From: Ichthyophis bannanicus
Lineage: Eukaryota; Chordata; Amphibia; Gymnophiona; Ichthyophiidae
Reading direction: 5' to 3'
NCBI GenBank assembly: GCA_033557465.1
Contig: CM066048.1
Location: 18,948,305 to 19,012,304 of the forward strand
Length of the DNA stretch: 64,000 nt
Positions 42,847-53,790 of the stretch are shown one piece after another (positions within the stretch are counted from its first letter, which is position 1; every line of letters begins with the position of its first letter). The translations under genes were made by a program, and so were the position numbers. The notes under the pieces were generated by a model, which was not told the origin of the DNA, did not search any database, and saw only the letters and a program-made list of their open reading frames with translations.

Positions 42847-44175
42847 CAGGGTGAGCCAGTCAAACCTGCATTTTTGAAATGACTGTAAAAAATAAACGGA
42901 TGGATATTTCAAAATTTTATTGTTACTATCTTAATGTAAGATTAAAAAGCATTTAAGAAACAACATTCACTGTTTAAAAATAACGCCAGTAAGATGGTGT
43001 CCTTCCCGATTGAGACATTCTTGTAGGCGATTTCTGAAACTGCCCATCACATCACGGAGCATACGCTGAGGAATTCTCTCGATTTCCAACCGGATTCTCC
43101 TCTTGAGTTCCCCAAGCGTTGGAGGTCGTTGTTCAAAGACTTTACTCTTCAGGTACCCCCACAAGAAAAAAAATCGCACACTGTGAGGTTGGGCGATCGG
43201 GGAGGCCAAGAAATTGCTCCATTTCGGGATATCACCCGATTTGGAAAAACATTGTTGAGAACATTCATGCTCACACGGGCTGTATGACTTGTGGCACCGT
43301 CTTGCTGGAATAAGGTTTCATTGTTCATTCCATGTTGACGAAGCTGAGGAATGAAGAACGAATGCAACATTTCCGACTAGCGTTGTGCATTCACAGTAAC
43401 TGCTTGCTCCCTGTCATTTTCAAAAACATACGGGCCTATGATTCCCAATGAGGACATTGCGCACCAAACTGTTACCTTGCTTGAATGGAGTGGTTTTTGA
43501 TGGAGTTGTTGAGGGTTTTCATCACTCCAATATCGGAAATTTTGTTTATTCACAAAACCGGAGAGATGGAAATGTGCCTCATCGCTCATCCACAGGTTGT
43601 GAACAAGGTCCTCGTTTTCATCAAACATGTCCAACAACGTTTGACAAAAACGCCGTCGAGCTGCAAAATCGTTTTCATTCATAGCCTGAACAACCTGAAT
43701 TTTGTACGGGTGATGGTGTAAATCTAACCTCAAGATTCTTCGGACGCTCGTGTTTGCCATGCCAAGCGCAGCACTCTGTCGACGCGCCGATCTCCGAGGG
43801 CTTCTTTCCACAGCAACTCTCACGCGGTCAATATTCGCGGGAGTTCGCACTGATCTTGCACTGCCACCCCTTCTGCTTCTCGTTTCACCAATTGCTTCAA
43901 AGTTTGTCACCCACAATTTGATTGAATTAACAGACGGCACTGGCTTATTTCGATTAATTTGAAAATTCGTCCGGAAACGACGCTGAGCGGCTGCATAACT
44001 ACCACTTTGGTAAAACGCTTTCACAGCGAATGAACGTTGTTGTTTAGACCACTGCTCCATGGCGACTGAAATGCTTAGTTGTGGGGGACACAATGGTAAC
44101 CTTGCTAACTCGCTCCGCCCACTTTCACGGCTCTCCCGCCCTTTTCAAAAATGCAGGTTTGACTGGCTCACCCTT
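42847..44175 (-). mobile_element. Complete mariner-type transposon, DD41D group
   Basis: A 1329-base element with inverted ends: the left reads AGGGTGAGCCAGTCAAACCT from 42848, and the complement closes the right end at 44174. The match extends over about 32 bases without visible mismatch. TA flanks both sides (42845-42846, 44176-44177). It encodes one transposase on the minus strand. The compact size, intact ends and few lesions indicate a young copy. Confidence 0.95.
42967..44093 (-). pseudogene. DD41D mariner transposase with two lesions
   Basis: An N-terminal helix-turn-helix region (frame from 44093, 'SKQQRSFAVKAFYQSGSYAA') is followed by the catalytic domain: first Asp in 'LWMSDEAHFHLSG', second in 'FQQDGATSHTA', third in 'LTVCDFF', with 41 residues between the second and third. 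That DD41D spacing is known from the rosa group of Tc1/mariner transposons. Lesions: an in-frame TAG at 43377-43379 and a frameshift at an A-run (about 43167-43173) just after the third Asp. The rest of the C-terminus ('FFLWGYLKSKVFEQ') continues in the next frame to 42967. Confidence 0.93.
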
Positions 44176-44612
44176 TATTTATCAATCGTGAGTGCCACCA
44201 CTATAATATACACTTAACTTTATATGGATAACTCATCTGCATTATATGGTTGAATTTTGCAACTCTCTTTGTAACTTTTTTCTCTCCCTCCAGCTCACTC
44301 AAAATCTCATCCAGTTTAAACCACTTATATTTTGGTTGTTCATCAACATGAACAGCCAGAATTTGTGGTCCATAAGAGTAATTAAAAAAAAAAAGCACTT
44401 ATGTGATCAACACCTGCTGCACACACATCCTCCCCCCACCCAGGCAGTCCCTGATACCCTACCGAGACACTTCAATGCCTCTTCCCACTGAGTCCCCCCC
44501 CCCCCCCCCGGTATGCCCGAATCTTCATAAGGAGAAAGGAGAAACACAACATCTTATCACACTGTAAGTTGTACACTTTTCAACTTGCTTCTTACTACAC
44601 TGTAAAGCACTT
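44176..44612. other. Non-genic DNA
   Basis: No gene. A C-run lies at about 44498-44509. The minus frame 44398-44201 has no domain I recognise. The next element, CR1-A, becomes readable from about 44613. Confidence 0.4.
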
Positions 44613-45009
44613 CTTTGTCGAACAGATGAGAGGGATCTTTCAAAGCTTGAAGAAAAGTCTATAATTCAGCAGCTGAGATTTCATTTAAAAAATGCAGGGT
44701 CATGCATTTGGGCTGTAAACACCCAAGGGAGTGGTACAGTATAGAAGGTGATGCACTTCTGTTTGCGAAAGAAAAGCAGGATCTGAGTGTGATCGTATCT
44801 GATGGTCTTAAGGTGGCAAACAGGTAGAAAAGGTGACAGGCAAAAGTGAGAAGGATGCTTTGGTGCATAGAGAAAAGAACAGTCATCAGGAAAAAGGAGG
44901 TGATAGTGCCTCTGTATAAGTCTTTGGTGAGACCACTTTTGGAGTACTGCACCTCCAAAAAGATATAAACAGGATAGCATCAATGCAGAGGACAGCTACT
45001 AAAATGTGC

Positions 45010-45531
45010 CCATGAGAGAAGGGTTAGGACAGCCGTTATAGTTGGTGATTCGATCATTAGGCATGTAGGTAGCTGAGTGACTGGTGGATGTGAGGATCGC
45101 CTGGTAACATGCCTGCCTGGTGCGAAGGTAGCGGATCTCACACGCCACCTAGACAAGGTCTTAGATAGTGCTGGGGAGGAGTCTGCTGTCTTGGCACATG
45201 TTGGTACCAATGACATCGGAAAATGTGGGAGTTTCTGGAGGCTAAATTTAGGCTTTTAGGTAGGAAGTTGAAATCCAGAACTTCCAGGGTAGCGTTCTCC
45301 AAAATGCTTCCTCTTCCACGCGCAGAACCCAAAAGGCTGGCAGAGCTCCGGAGTCTCAATGAGTGGATGAGACGATGGTGCAAGGATGAGGGATTTGGAT
45401 TTATTAGGAACTGGGGAACATTCTGGGGAAAGGAGGGGCTCTTCCAAAGGGATGGGCTTCACCTTAACCGGGATGGAACCAGGCTGCTGGCATTAACCTT
45501 TAAAAAGGAGATAGAGCAGCTTTTAAACTAG
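45010..45531 (+). pseudogene. CR1-B ORF1 esterase (SGNH-type) part
   Basis: Frame 45077-45259 gives 'VADLTRHLDKVLDSAG' and 'VLAHVGTNDIGKCG'; frame 45223-45531 gives 'ELRSLNEWMRRWCKDEGFGF' and 'GLFQRDGLHLNRDGTRLLAL'. GTND and DG-H-L-N are blocks of the SGNH-hydrolase/esterase domain known in CR1 ORF1 proteins. The first block (GDS) is upstream at about 45043 ('VGDSII'). One frameshift lies near 45225-45255. ORF1 ends at TAG 45529-45531. Confidence 0.85.
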
Positions 45532-45710
45532 ATAATAGGGGAAAGCCGACAGTCACACAAGAGTGCAATGGTTCGGAAGAATGTATCCTTGAAGGATACT
45601 ACCAAAAGCAGAGAGGTGCCAAAAAAGAGTAAAGTAGCCCAAATGCCCTCGAGTATGGAGCAGACAGAGCTTAAAGATCCCAAATTACCCATGTCTACCA
45701 ATAGCCAAAT

Positions 45711-48507
45711 ATGAATAAAATACAGTCTCTAAAATGCTTGCATGCAAATGCAAGAAGTCTAAAAAATAAGATGGGAGAGTTAGAATATATAGCACTAAAT
45801 GAGAGGTTAGATATGATTGGAATCTCAGAGACATGGTGGAAGGAGGACAACCAGTGGGACACTGTGATACCTGGGTACAAACTATATCATAATGATAGAG
45901 CTGATCAAATTGGTGGAGGGGTTGCGCTCTATGTTAGAGAGGGCATGGAGTCAGAAAGGATTAAAGTTTTGCAGGAAACAAAATTTGCTGTAGAATCTCT
46001 ATGGATTGAAATTCCATGTAAAAAGGGGAAGGCGATGGCAGTGGGGATGTACTATCGACCGCCTGCCAGAATGAACAAATGGATGATGAAATGCTCAAAA
46101 AAATCAAGGAAGCTAACAAAAGTTACAGCACAGTAGTAATAATGGGTGATTTAAATTACCCCGATATCGACTGGGTCAGTGTCAGGGCAGGACATGCTAG
46201 GGAGATAAAGTTCCTAGATGAAATAAATGACTGCTTCTTGGAGCAGCTGGTTCATCAACTGACCAGAGGGGAAGCCATATTGGACCTAGTCCTTAGTGGA
46301 ACACCAGATCTGGTGCAAGAAATAAGGTTGTTGGGACAACTTGGCAATAGTGATCATAGCATGATCGCGTTTGATCTAATTAACGGAGGAGGGGTGGTAA
46401 TGAAATCCACAGTACTACCTTTTAACTTTTGAAAGGGAGACTATGATAAAATGAGGAAAATAGTTAAGAAAAAACTAAAAGGAGAAGTTGCAAAGATTAA
46501 AGACTTACATCAAGCTTGGGTATTGTTGAAAAATACTATCTTGGAAGCCCAGACCAGCTGTATTCCACGCTTTAAGAAAAGTGGAAGGAAGTCCAAAAAA
46601 CTGCCAACATGGTTTAAAGGTGAGGTCAGAGAGGCTGTTGTTGCCAAAAAAGCATCTCTCAGGAAATGGAAAAAAGAGCCAAACAACGAAACCTGGAAAC
46701 AGCACAAACACTGGCAAGTTAAATGCAAGGCATTGATAAGGCAGGCAAAGGGAGAATTTGAGAAGCTTGCTGCAGAAGCAAAAACGCATAATAAAGACTT
46801 TTCAAGTACATTTGTAGCAAAAAACCCGTGAGAGAGTCAGTTGGTCCATTAGATGAGAGAGGAATTAAAGGGGCACTAAGAGGCGACAAGGCGATAGCGG
46901 AGAGACTGAATGAATTCTTTGCTTCGGTCTTTACTGGGGAGGTTGTAGGGATGTTACCCATGACTGAAGTGGTATTTAAAGGTGCGGAAGAATTGAAGGA
47001 AATATCGATACATCGGGAAGATGTATTACAATTATTAGATAAACTGAAGAGTAGCAAATCACCAGAGCCGGATGATATACATCCAAGGGTGTTGAAAGAA
47101 CTGAAATATGAGATTGCAGACCTGCTATTAGTAATCTGTGAACTATCATTAAAATAATCTGTAATACCTGAAGAAAGGAGGATGGCAAACGTAACACCAA
47201 TTTTTAAAAAGGGTTCCAGGGGCGATCCGGGAAACTACAGACCGGTAAGCCTGACGTCAGTACCTGGAAAAATGGTAGAAACCATCATAAAGAACAAAAT
47301 TGCTGAACATGTAGATAGTCATGGCTTAATGGGAGACAGCCAACATGGCTTTAAACAAGGAAGATCTTGTCTTACTAATCTGTTATGTTTTTGAAGGTGT
47401 GAATAAACAGGTAGACAAAGTTGATATAGTGTATTTGGACTTTCAGAAAGCCTTTGACAAGGTCCCTCATCAGAGACTTTTGGCAAAGCTAAAGAGTCAT
47501 GGGATAGGAGGCAGTGTACTATTGTGGATCAGGAACTGGTTAAAAGATAGAGAGCAGAGGGTAGGGCTAAGTGGCTAATTTTCCCAATGGAGAAAGGTGA
47601 ATAGTGGTGTACCCCAGGGATCTGTGCTGGGTCTGCTGCTTTTTGACATATTCATAAATGACCTGGAAAGAGGAATAACGAGTGAGGTTATCAAATTTGC
47701 AGATGACAAAACTATTTAAAGTTGTTAAAACCCAAGAGGATTGTGGGAAATTGCAAGAGGATCTTGATAAATTGGAAGACTGGGCATCCAAATGGCAGAT
47801 GAAATTTAATGTGGACAAGTGCAAAGTTATGCACCTAGGGAAGAACAACCCAAACTATGGTTACACAATGCAAGGTTCCACATTAGGAAACACCACCCAG
47901 GAAAAAGATTTAGGCGTCATTGTGGATAACATGTTAAAACCCTCTGCCCAATGTGCAGCAGCAGCCAAGAGAGCAAATAGGATGCTAGGTATCATAAGGA
48001 AAGGAATGGAAAATAAAACAAAGGATATTATAATGCCTCTATATCGTTCCATGGTGAGACCGCACCTTGAATATTGTATGCAATTCTGGTCGCCGTATCT
48101 TAAAAAGGATATAGCGTTATTAGAAAAGGTTCAGAGAAGAGCCACCAAAATGGTAAAGGGGATGGAAGGATACCCCAATGAAAAAAGGCTAAAAAGGTTA
48201 GGGTTCTTGAACTTGAAAAAGAGACGGCTGAGGGGAGATATGATAGAAGTCTATAAATTAATGAACGGAGTGGAATGGGTAAACGTAGATCGATTCTTTG
48301 TTATCAGAATATAGAAAGACTAGGGGACATGCAATGAAGCTACAGGGTAAACTATTCAAGACAAATAAGAGAAAATATTTTTTAACTCAATGTGTAATCA
48401 AACTCTGGAATTTGTTACCGGAGGTTGTAGTAAAGGCTGTTAGTGTAGCTGGGTTTAAAAAAGGTTTGGACAAGTTCCTGGAGGAAACGTCTATAAACCA
48501 TTATTAA
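45711..48507 (+). pseudogene. CR1-B ORF2 (endonuclease and RT), many frameshifts
   Basis: Pieces in order: 45711-46136 ('ANARSLKNKMGELEYIALNE', 'IGISETWWKED', the endonuclease start), 46079-46432 ('MGDLNYPDIDW', 'GNSDHSMIAF'), 46451-46831, 46828-47157 ('PDDIHPRVLKEL'), 47182-47394 ('NYRPVSLTSVPGKMVE'), 47345-47578 ('VYLDFQKAFDKVPHQRLL'), 47682-48314 (after the catalytic site; the FADD region at 47695-47712 is disrupted by an indel) and 48298-48507 to the stop. The order and content are those of a full CR1 ORF2. Confidence 0.9.
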
Positions 48508-49130
48508 GAAGGGACCCAGGATATCACTGCTTGACCCAATACAAGCATTGTGGAACCTGTGTCTTTTGAGGAAACTACTAGGTACGTATGACCTAGATTG
48601 GCCGCTGTTGGAAACAGGATACTGGGCTTGATGGACCTTGGTCTGACCCAGTATGGCATATCTTATGTTCTTATGATAGTGGTCTTCAGTAGAAAGCATA
48701 TGGGGACAGAGTTAAAGATCTCTCTATATATTCTTTGGAAAAAAGGAGATATGATAGAGATATTTAAAAAACCTCCATGGCATAAAATGCACAGGAGAAG
48801 AGCCTCTTTCAACTGAAAGAAAGCTCTGCAACAAGGGGGCATAGGATGAGGGTGAAAGGGGGTAGACTCAGGAGTAATCCGAGGAAATATTTCTTTACTC
48901 AAAGGGTGGCGGATGCGTCGAATACCCTATCAAGTGAAGTGGTGGAGATGAGAATTTATCTGAAGTGAAGAAAACATCAGACAAGCAGAGGGGTTTTTCT
49001 CAGGGAAGAGATTGACTTTTGACTTGTAGATAAAGCAGCATAAAAAATTGCTAAATAAATGAATTGTAGAGTTTAGTAGTTGGTATGGATGGATGGTATG
49101 GATGGGCCGTATGGTCTTTATTGTTTATGT

Positions 49131-49225
49131 TTCCAAATATAATAAATGTAATTTTCTTTTTTTATTCTTTCTATAGTGTTCTGTCATCACTTTTCTTTTC
49201 CATCTTTTTCTCTTTCTTGATCTTA
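49131..49225. other. Pyrimidine-rich spacer
   Basis: About 90 bases of T/C-rich DNA ('tttttattctttctatagtg', 'ccatctttttctctttcttg') between CR1-A and the next CR1-B. No gene. Confidence 0.4.
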
Positions 49226-49907
49226 GAACATAAGAACATAAGATATGCCATACTGGGTCAGACCAAGGTCCATCAAGCCCAGTATTCTGTTTCCAACAGT
49301 GGCCAATCTAGGTCATACGTACCTAGCAGTTTCCCCAAGGGACACAGGTTCCACAATGCTTGTATTGGTTCAAGCATTGATATCCTGGGTCCCTTCTTAA
49401 TAATGGTTTATGGACCTTTCCTCCAGGAACTTGTCCAAACCTTTTTTAAACCCAGCTACACTAACAGCCTTTACTACATCCTCCGGTAACAAATTCCAGA
49501 GTTTGATTACACGTTGAGTGAAAAAATATTTTCTTTTATTAGTCTTAAATAGTTTACCCTGTAGCTTCATTGCATGTCCCCTAGTCTTTCTATATTCTGA
49601 TAAGGTAAACAATCGATCTACGTTTACCCGTTCCACTCCGTTCATTAATTTATAGACTTCTATCATATCTCCCCTCAGCCGTCTCTTTTCCAGGTTAAAG
49701 AGCCCCAACCTTTTTAGCCTTTCTTCATAGGAGTAGCCTTCCATCCCCTTTACCATTTTGGTGGCTCTTCTCTGAACCTTTTCTAAAATTGCTATATCCT
49801 TTTTAAGATATGGCGACCAGAATTGCACACAATATTCAAGGTGCGGTCTCACCATGGAACGATATAGAGGCATTATAATATCTTTTGTTTTATTTTCCAT
49901 TCCTTTT
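49226..49907 (-). mobile_element. CR1-B 3' end, young copy 1
   Basis: A minus-strand CR1-B with the complete 3' end. Its frame 49900-49397 (167 codons) is unbroken from '[20 protein letters not shown]' to the natural C-terminus '[11 protein letters not shown]'. It is almost base-identical to the copy at 53974-54702 over the shared 680 bases; by eye only a few differences appear. It is 5'-truncated at about 49907. Confidence 0.92.
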
Positions 49908-50429
49908 TAGGCGCATTTTGCTAATGCGTAGCACCTATTGTTGAGGGTTAAAGTGGCAGCAAAAGTGTCCAAGGTTATGTTTGTTAAACAAACATGCCTA
50001 TGGTAGCTTCCCCCTCCCCCTCCAGCAATCAAATGGGATCATGGCAAGAAACAGAAAAAAAGAGGAAGGCCGTGATCCGCAGCTAGAAGTGTCTGGTGTG
50101 CCTGTGGAAACGGTGCTTCCCACAGACAGAAGAGGAATGCCACAATTGTTGCAAGGCTGGAGTGGTGCAGGAAGAGGAGCTGGGGCCAGAGAGAAGCAGA
50201 GATGGTAGGGGAAAATGAAAGGGCCTGTGGGTTTGGGAAAGAAAGAAAGATAGGCAGAAGGGAATGAAGGGCAGGGAGGAAGGGACAGAGTCTAGGAAGG
50301 AGAAAAGAGAGAGGCTGGAGAGGTGGGATGGAACAGAACAAGGGATTGGAAGTTGACGAGAAAAATATATAGAGATAAAAGGCCACAATGTCTATATGTC
50401 AAAAAGCGCAACCCCCCACCCCCCCAGAA
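49908..50429. other. Non-genic DNA
   Basis: No gene. Bases 50205-50340 are purine-rich ('gggaaagaaagaaagata', 'ggagaaaagagagaggctgg'). A C-run is at about 50409-50426 beside the Tc1 left end. The frames antisense to the purine tract (50388-50039) are compositional. Confidence 0.4.
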
Positions 50430-50805
50430 GACACATAAATTTGTGGTCAATCTTATTGGCACCCTTGCAGCTTGACCCCTTAATGTTCAATATCTCCTAA
50501 AAAAGTGGCCAGTGAAATGGCTTTGGACAATATCTGCACACATATTTGACATATAAAAGAATAAAATAAAAACAAGATCAATTAAAAAAGGAAATAGTAT
50601 AAAAACTGGGACATTGACAGGACATGATTATTGGCACCCTTATAAACTATTCAAATCAGTTTGAACAGAAGAACCACATTCCTATTGCAGTAAAATTAGA
50701 CGCACCTGTGATCAAGTGTCAGTACTCACATGACTTGAATCAGCCAATGAACGATGGCTCTAATGTTTAAAATGGCCACATTCACTCCCTGTTCCATTTT
50801 CACAA

Positions 50806-51094
50806 TGGTGAAAACAAGAGAGCTGTCTGAGATCGTCAGAAAAGCCATTATCACTACACATTAAACTTCAAAAGGGTACAAGCCCATCTCCAAAGACCTT
50901 GGGATTCCTCGGTCTACAGTTCGCAATGTTATTAAGGTGTTTTTCGCTCATGGAACTGTCAAGAACCTCCCAGGACATGGTAGGAAGAGGAAAATTCATC
51001 CAAGAAGTCTTTGAAGGTATGTGTGAACCGTTGGAAAAACACCACATACAACATCCAAAGAGCTTAAGACTGACCTGGATTAATCTGGAGTGGT
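50806..51094 (+). pseudogene. Tc1-like transposase N-terminal part
   Basis: The frame from ATG 50806 reads as the paired-type helix-turn-helix of Tc1 transposases: 'MVKTRELSEIVRKAI', 'YKPISKDLGIPRSTVRNVI' and a GRKRK-type hook motif ('GHGRKRKI' near 50985). Small indels occur further on. The domain binds the inverted ends. The coding continues on the other side of the hAT-like insertion. Confidence 0.8.
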
Positions 51095-51264
51095 GGTTTC
51101 AACAGGGGTGGCTCTATCATGAGGCCAAGTGAGGCGGTGCCCTCAGGCGGCAACTTTTTTGGGGCGGCAAAATTGCCCCCAAAAAGACCACCTCACTTGG
51201 CCTTCAAAATAAAAAAATTAAAAAAAAAAAAAAAAACGGTGTAAGAATCAGCTGACGCTTCTGC

Positions 51265-51620
51265 TCCAGCGGCAGCGGCGGCGGCAGAAGGAGGAGCCCC
51301 GCGGCCGCCCGCCCCCCGCCTCCAGAGAGCCTGCTGGTTTCCCCTCTTCGCTGGCTCCGCTTTGCAGAGCTGCGGCGAAGGGACAGTGTTTCCCTTAACT
51401 GCGCGGCTCTGTTAAAGCTGAGCCCGCGGTGCTGATGGGAAATTTCCCATCAGCACCGTGGGCTCGGCTTTATCAGAAACGCGCAAAAGGGAAACACTGT
51501 CCCTTCTGCAAAGCGGAGCCGGTGAAGAGGGAAACCAGCAGGCTCTCTGGGAGACGGGCGGCCACAGGGCTCCTCATTCTGCTTCTGCCACCGCTGGAGC
51601 TGCAGCGGCAGTTGCTTCTT
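51265..51620. repeat. Long palindrome of hAT-like A3
   Basis: Near-perfect inverted arms of about 170 bases centred at 51442/51443; the centre is a perfect gctgatgggaaa / tttcccatcagc. The arms include 'aagggacagtgtttccctt' on the left and its complement near 51485-51505. An A-rich run (51220-51237) precedes the left arm. Sequence differs from the other two palindromes although the core GCTGATGGG is shared. Confidence 0.9.
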
Positions 51621-51649
51621 ATGCCAGAGGTTTATTATTTTTTCAATTT

Positions 51650-52560
51650 CCCTGGGTTATGGAGGGAGGGGGCTAGGACTGGAACTGGGCTGATGGGGGG
51701 TAGGACTGGAACTAGGCTGATTGGGAGGGGGTTAGAACTGAAAATGGGCTGATTGGGGGGGTTAGAACTGAAAATGAGCTATGGGGTGGGTAGAACAGGA
51801 AATGGGCTGATGGGGGGTAGTACTGGAAATAGGCTGATCAGGAGGGGGGCTAGGACTGGTAATGGGCTAGGGGGGTTAAAACTGGAAATGGGCTAATGGG
51901 GGGTTAGGACTGGTAATGGGCTATGGGGGGGTTAGAACTGGAAATGGGCTGATGGGGGGTTAGGACTGAAAATTGACTGATGGGGGTTTAGAACTGGAAA
52001 TGGACTGATCAGGAGGGGGGCTAGGACTGGTAATGGACTATCGGGGGGTTAGAATTGGAAATGGGCTGATGGGGGCTTAGGACTGGAAATGGGCTAATCG
52101 GAGGGGGCTAGGACTGGTAATGGGCTATTGGGGAGGGTGTTAGAACTGGAAATGGGCTGATGGGGGCTTAGGACTGGAAATGGGCTGATCGGAGGGGGCT
52201 AGGACTGGTAATGGGCTATCGGGGGAGGGCTAGGACTGGAAATGGACTGATGGGGGTTTAGAACTTGAAATGGGCTGATGGGGGGGGGTTAGGACTGGTA
52301 ATGGGCTATGGGGGGAGACTAGGACAGGAAATGGGCTGATTGGGGTGGTAGGACTGAAATGGACTTACTGGAGGGTTACGACTGGTAATGGGCTGATTGG
52401 GGAGCTAGGACTGGGGTGGGCTGATAAAGGGAATAGGACTAGAAATGGGCTGGGACAGGAAATGGGCTAATAGGTGAGGGGAGGAGAGTGCTGCTGGCCC
52501 TGGAAGAGAACTAGGGGCTAGGGCTACAAATGGGCTGATGCGGGGGGATGGTAGAATAGG
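51650..52560 (+). repeat. G-rich minisatellite of hAT-like A3
   Basis: About 30 degenerate units of 25-35 bases with the theme 'aggactggaaatgggctgat' and G-runs of 4-9. It grades into a less regular G-rich region to about 52940. Frames antisense to it (52405-52992) are proline/serine-rich artefacts. G-runs spaced this way fit the general pattern for G-quadruplexes on the plus strand. Confidence 0.85.
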
Positions 52561-53790
52561 ACTGGAAGGGAGCGGATACTGAGAAGGTCTGCCAGGGGAA
52601 GGAGGGGGCTGGAAAGGAGCTGACACCTGGGATGTACCGAAGGGGGACTGGAAAGGAGCTGATACTTGGGGAAGGGAGTGGTAGGTTGCTGGGTAATAGG
52701 GAGGAGGCTGGAAGGGAGCTGACTGGGGAGTGGCACTGAGAGTGGACCTGAGCTGATACCTGGGATGGTATTTGGACTAGAAGGGGCTGGACAGTAGGAA
52801 AGGAGGGAGACTGGAAGGGAATGGACACCAGTGGCAGTCGTGGGAATGCAAGGTGGTTGACATTGGAAGGTACTGGGAGGGGAGGACTGGAAAGGGGACT
52901 GATACTGGGGAGGGGAACTGGAAATGGGCTGATGGAAGGAAGTGAAGAAAACAAAAGAAGAGATAAGAAATGGCAGATGGACCATAGACCACAGAAAGAG
53001 AGCTAAGAGAAGACAGGAAAGCAGAAGCCTCAGATCGGGACCAGCATGATCAGAGAATAAAATGGTCAGAAAACAAAGGTAGAAAAATAATTTTATTTAA
53101 TTTTGGTGATTGGACTTTGTGCTATTTTTATATTTTACACAGTATTGGGGAACTGCATCTCTTATTTATCTGATGTTGCACTGCATGTGGACTCTGGCTT
53201 CTTGGGGTTTCAGTTTAAAATTTGTCTACATATTTTTATTATTACATTAGATTGTGGTTACTTATTCTGTACTTGGTGAGGGTCAATGTTGTGCGTGTGT
53301 GACTGAGGTCGTGTTCTGTTAACATGGAGTTTGTATATAAAGATCTATACTATACTATAGTAATTTGACTTGTTCAGCTTTTCAAATAAGTGTATGGATG
53401 TTCCAGGGCCCACTGTAGTATTTACAGTGACGCTTTTTTTGGATGGGCTCCTTATGTGAGTTTTGGAAGTTTGTGCTGATATGATATGGTAGGTTTGCTC
53501 TTTGTTGCAGGGTTTTTTTTATTAGTTCACAATATGCCTGGTACTGGAGAATAGTGGTGGTTGTTGTTGTTAGTGAGATGATCAGAATCAGATTTTGTTT
53601 TTTTTAATATTGAGTTCTGTGGGTGAATGTCCTGGTTCTGCTCTGCACCTACTGTGGATGCAAAATATATGTTGTAAAAGAAAAAGCGAGAACCATAACA
53701 CAGTTTATAACAAAATAAAAATGGGTTATAATTTAGTTTTATAAACTGTGCTATTGATTCTTGCTGTCTTTTAGTTCCTTGGTGTGCAAA

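Larger units (their letters stand above)
45007..48676 (+). mobile_element. CR1-B LINE with both ORFs, inserted in CR1-A
   Basis: It begins within ORF1 and ends 'tatggcatatcttatgttcttatg' at 48676. It contains the ORF1 esterase-type region and all of ORF2 in several frames. It is the longest CR1-B in the window; shorter relatives lie at 2756, 11440, 30291, 36683, 49226 and 53974. At least six frame changes make it inactive, so it is older than the CR1-A frame at 25450. Confidence 0.92.
44613..49130 (+). mobile_element. CR1-A fragment split by a CR1-B
   Basis: The left part (44613-45006) encodes degraded CR1-A RT C-terminal wording ('MHLGC'-type region as 'CIWAVN', 'RKEVIVPLYKSLVRPLL' pattern), ending 'gctactaaaatg'. 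The right part (48677-49130) resumes 'atagtggtcttcagtagaaa' and continues to the CR1-A 3' UTR ('gggccgtatggtcttta'). In the intact CR1-A (27592-27640) these two stretches adjoin. CR1-B fills the gap. Confidence 0.88.

Noticed and set aside
43448..43962. Plus-strand frames within the mariner
   Set aside because: Antisense shadows of the transposase.
50039..50388. Hydrophobic minus-strand frames that look like membrane proteins
   Set aside because: They are the complement of a purine-rich tract; Leu/Phe/Pro/Ser richness follows from the base composition.
52405..52992. Proline/serine-rich minus-strand frames up to 153 codons
   Set aside because: They are antisense to the G-rich minisatellite; composition explains the lack of stops.
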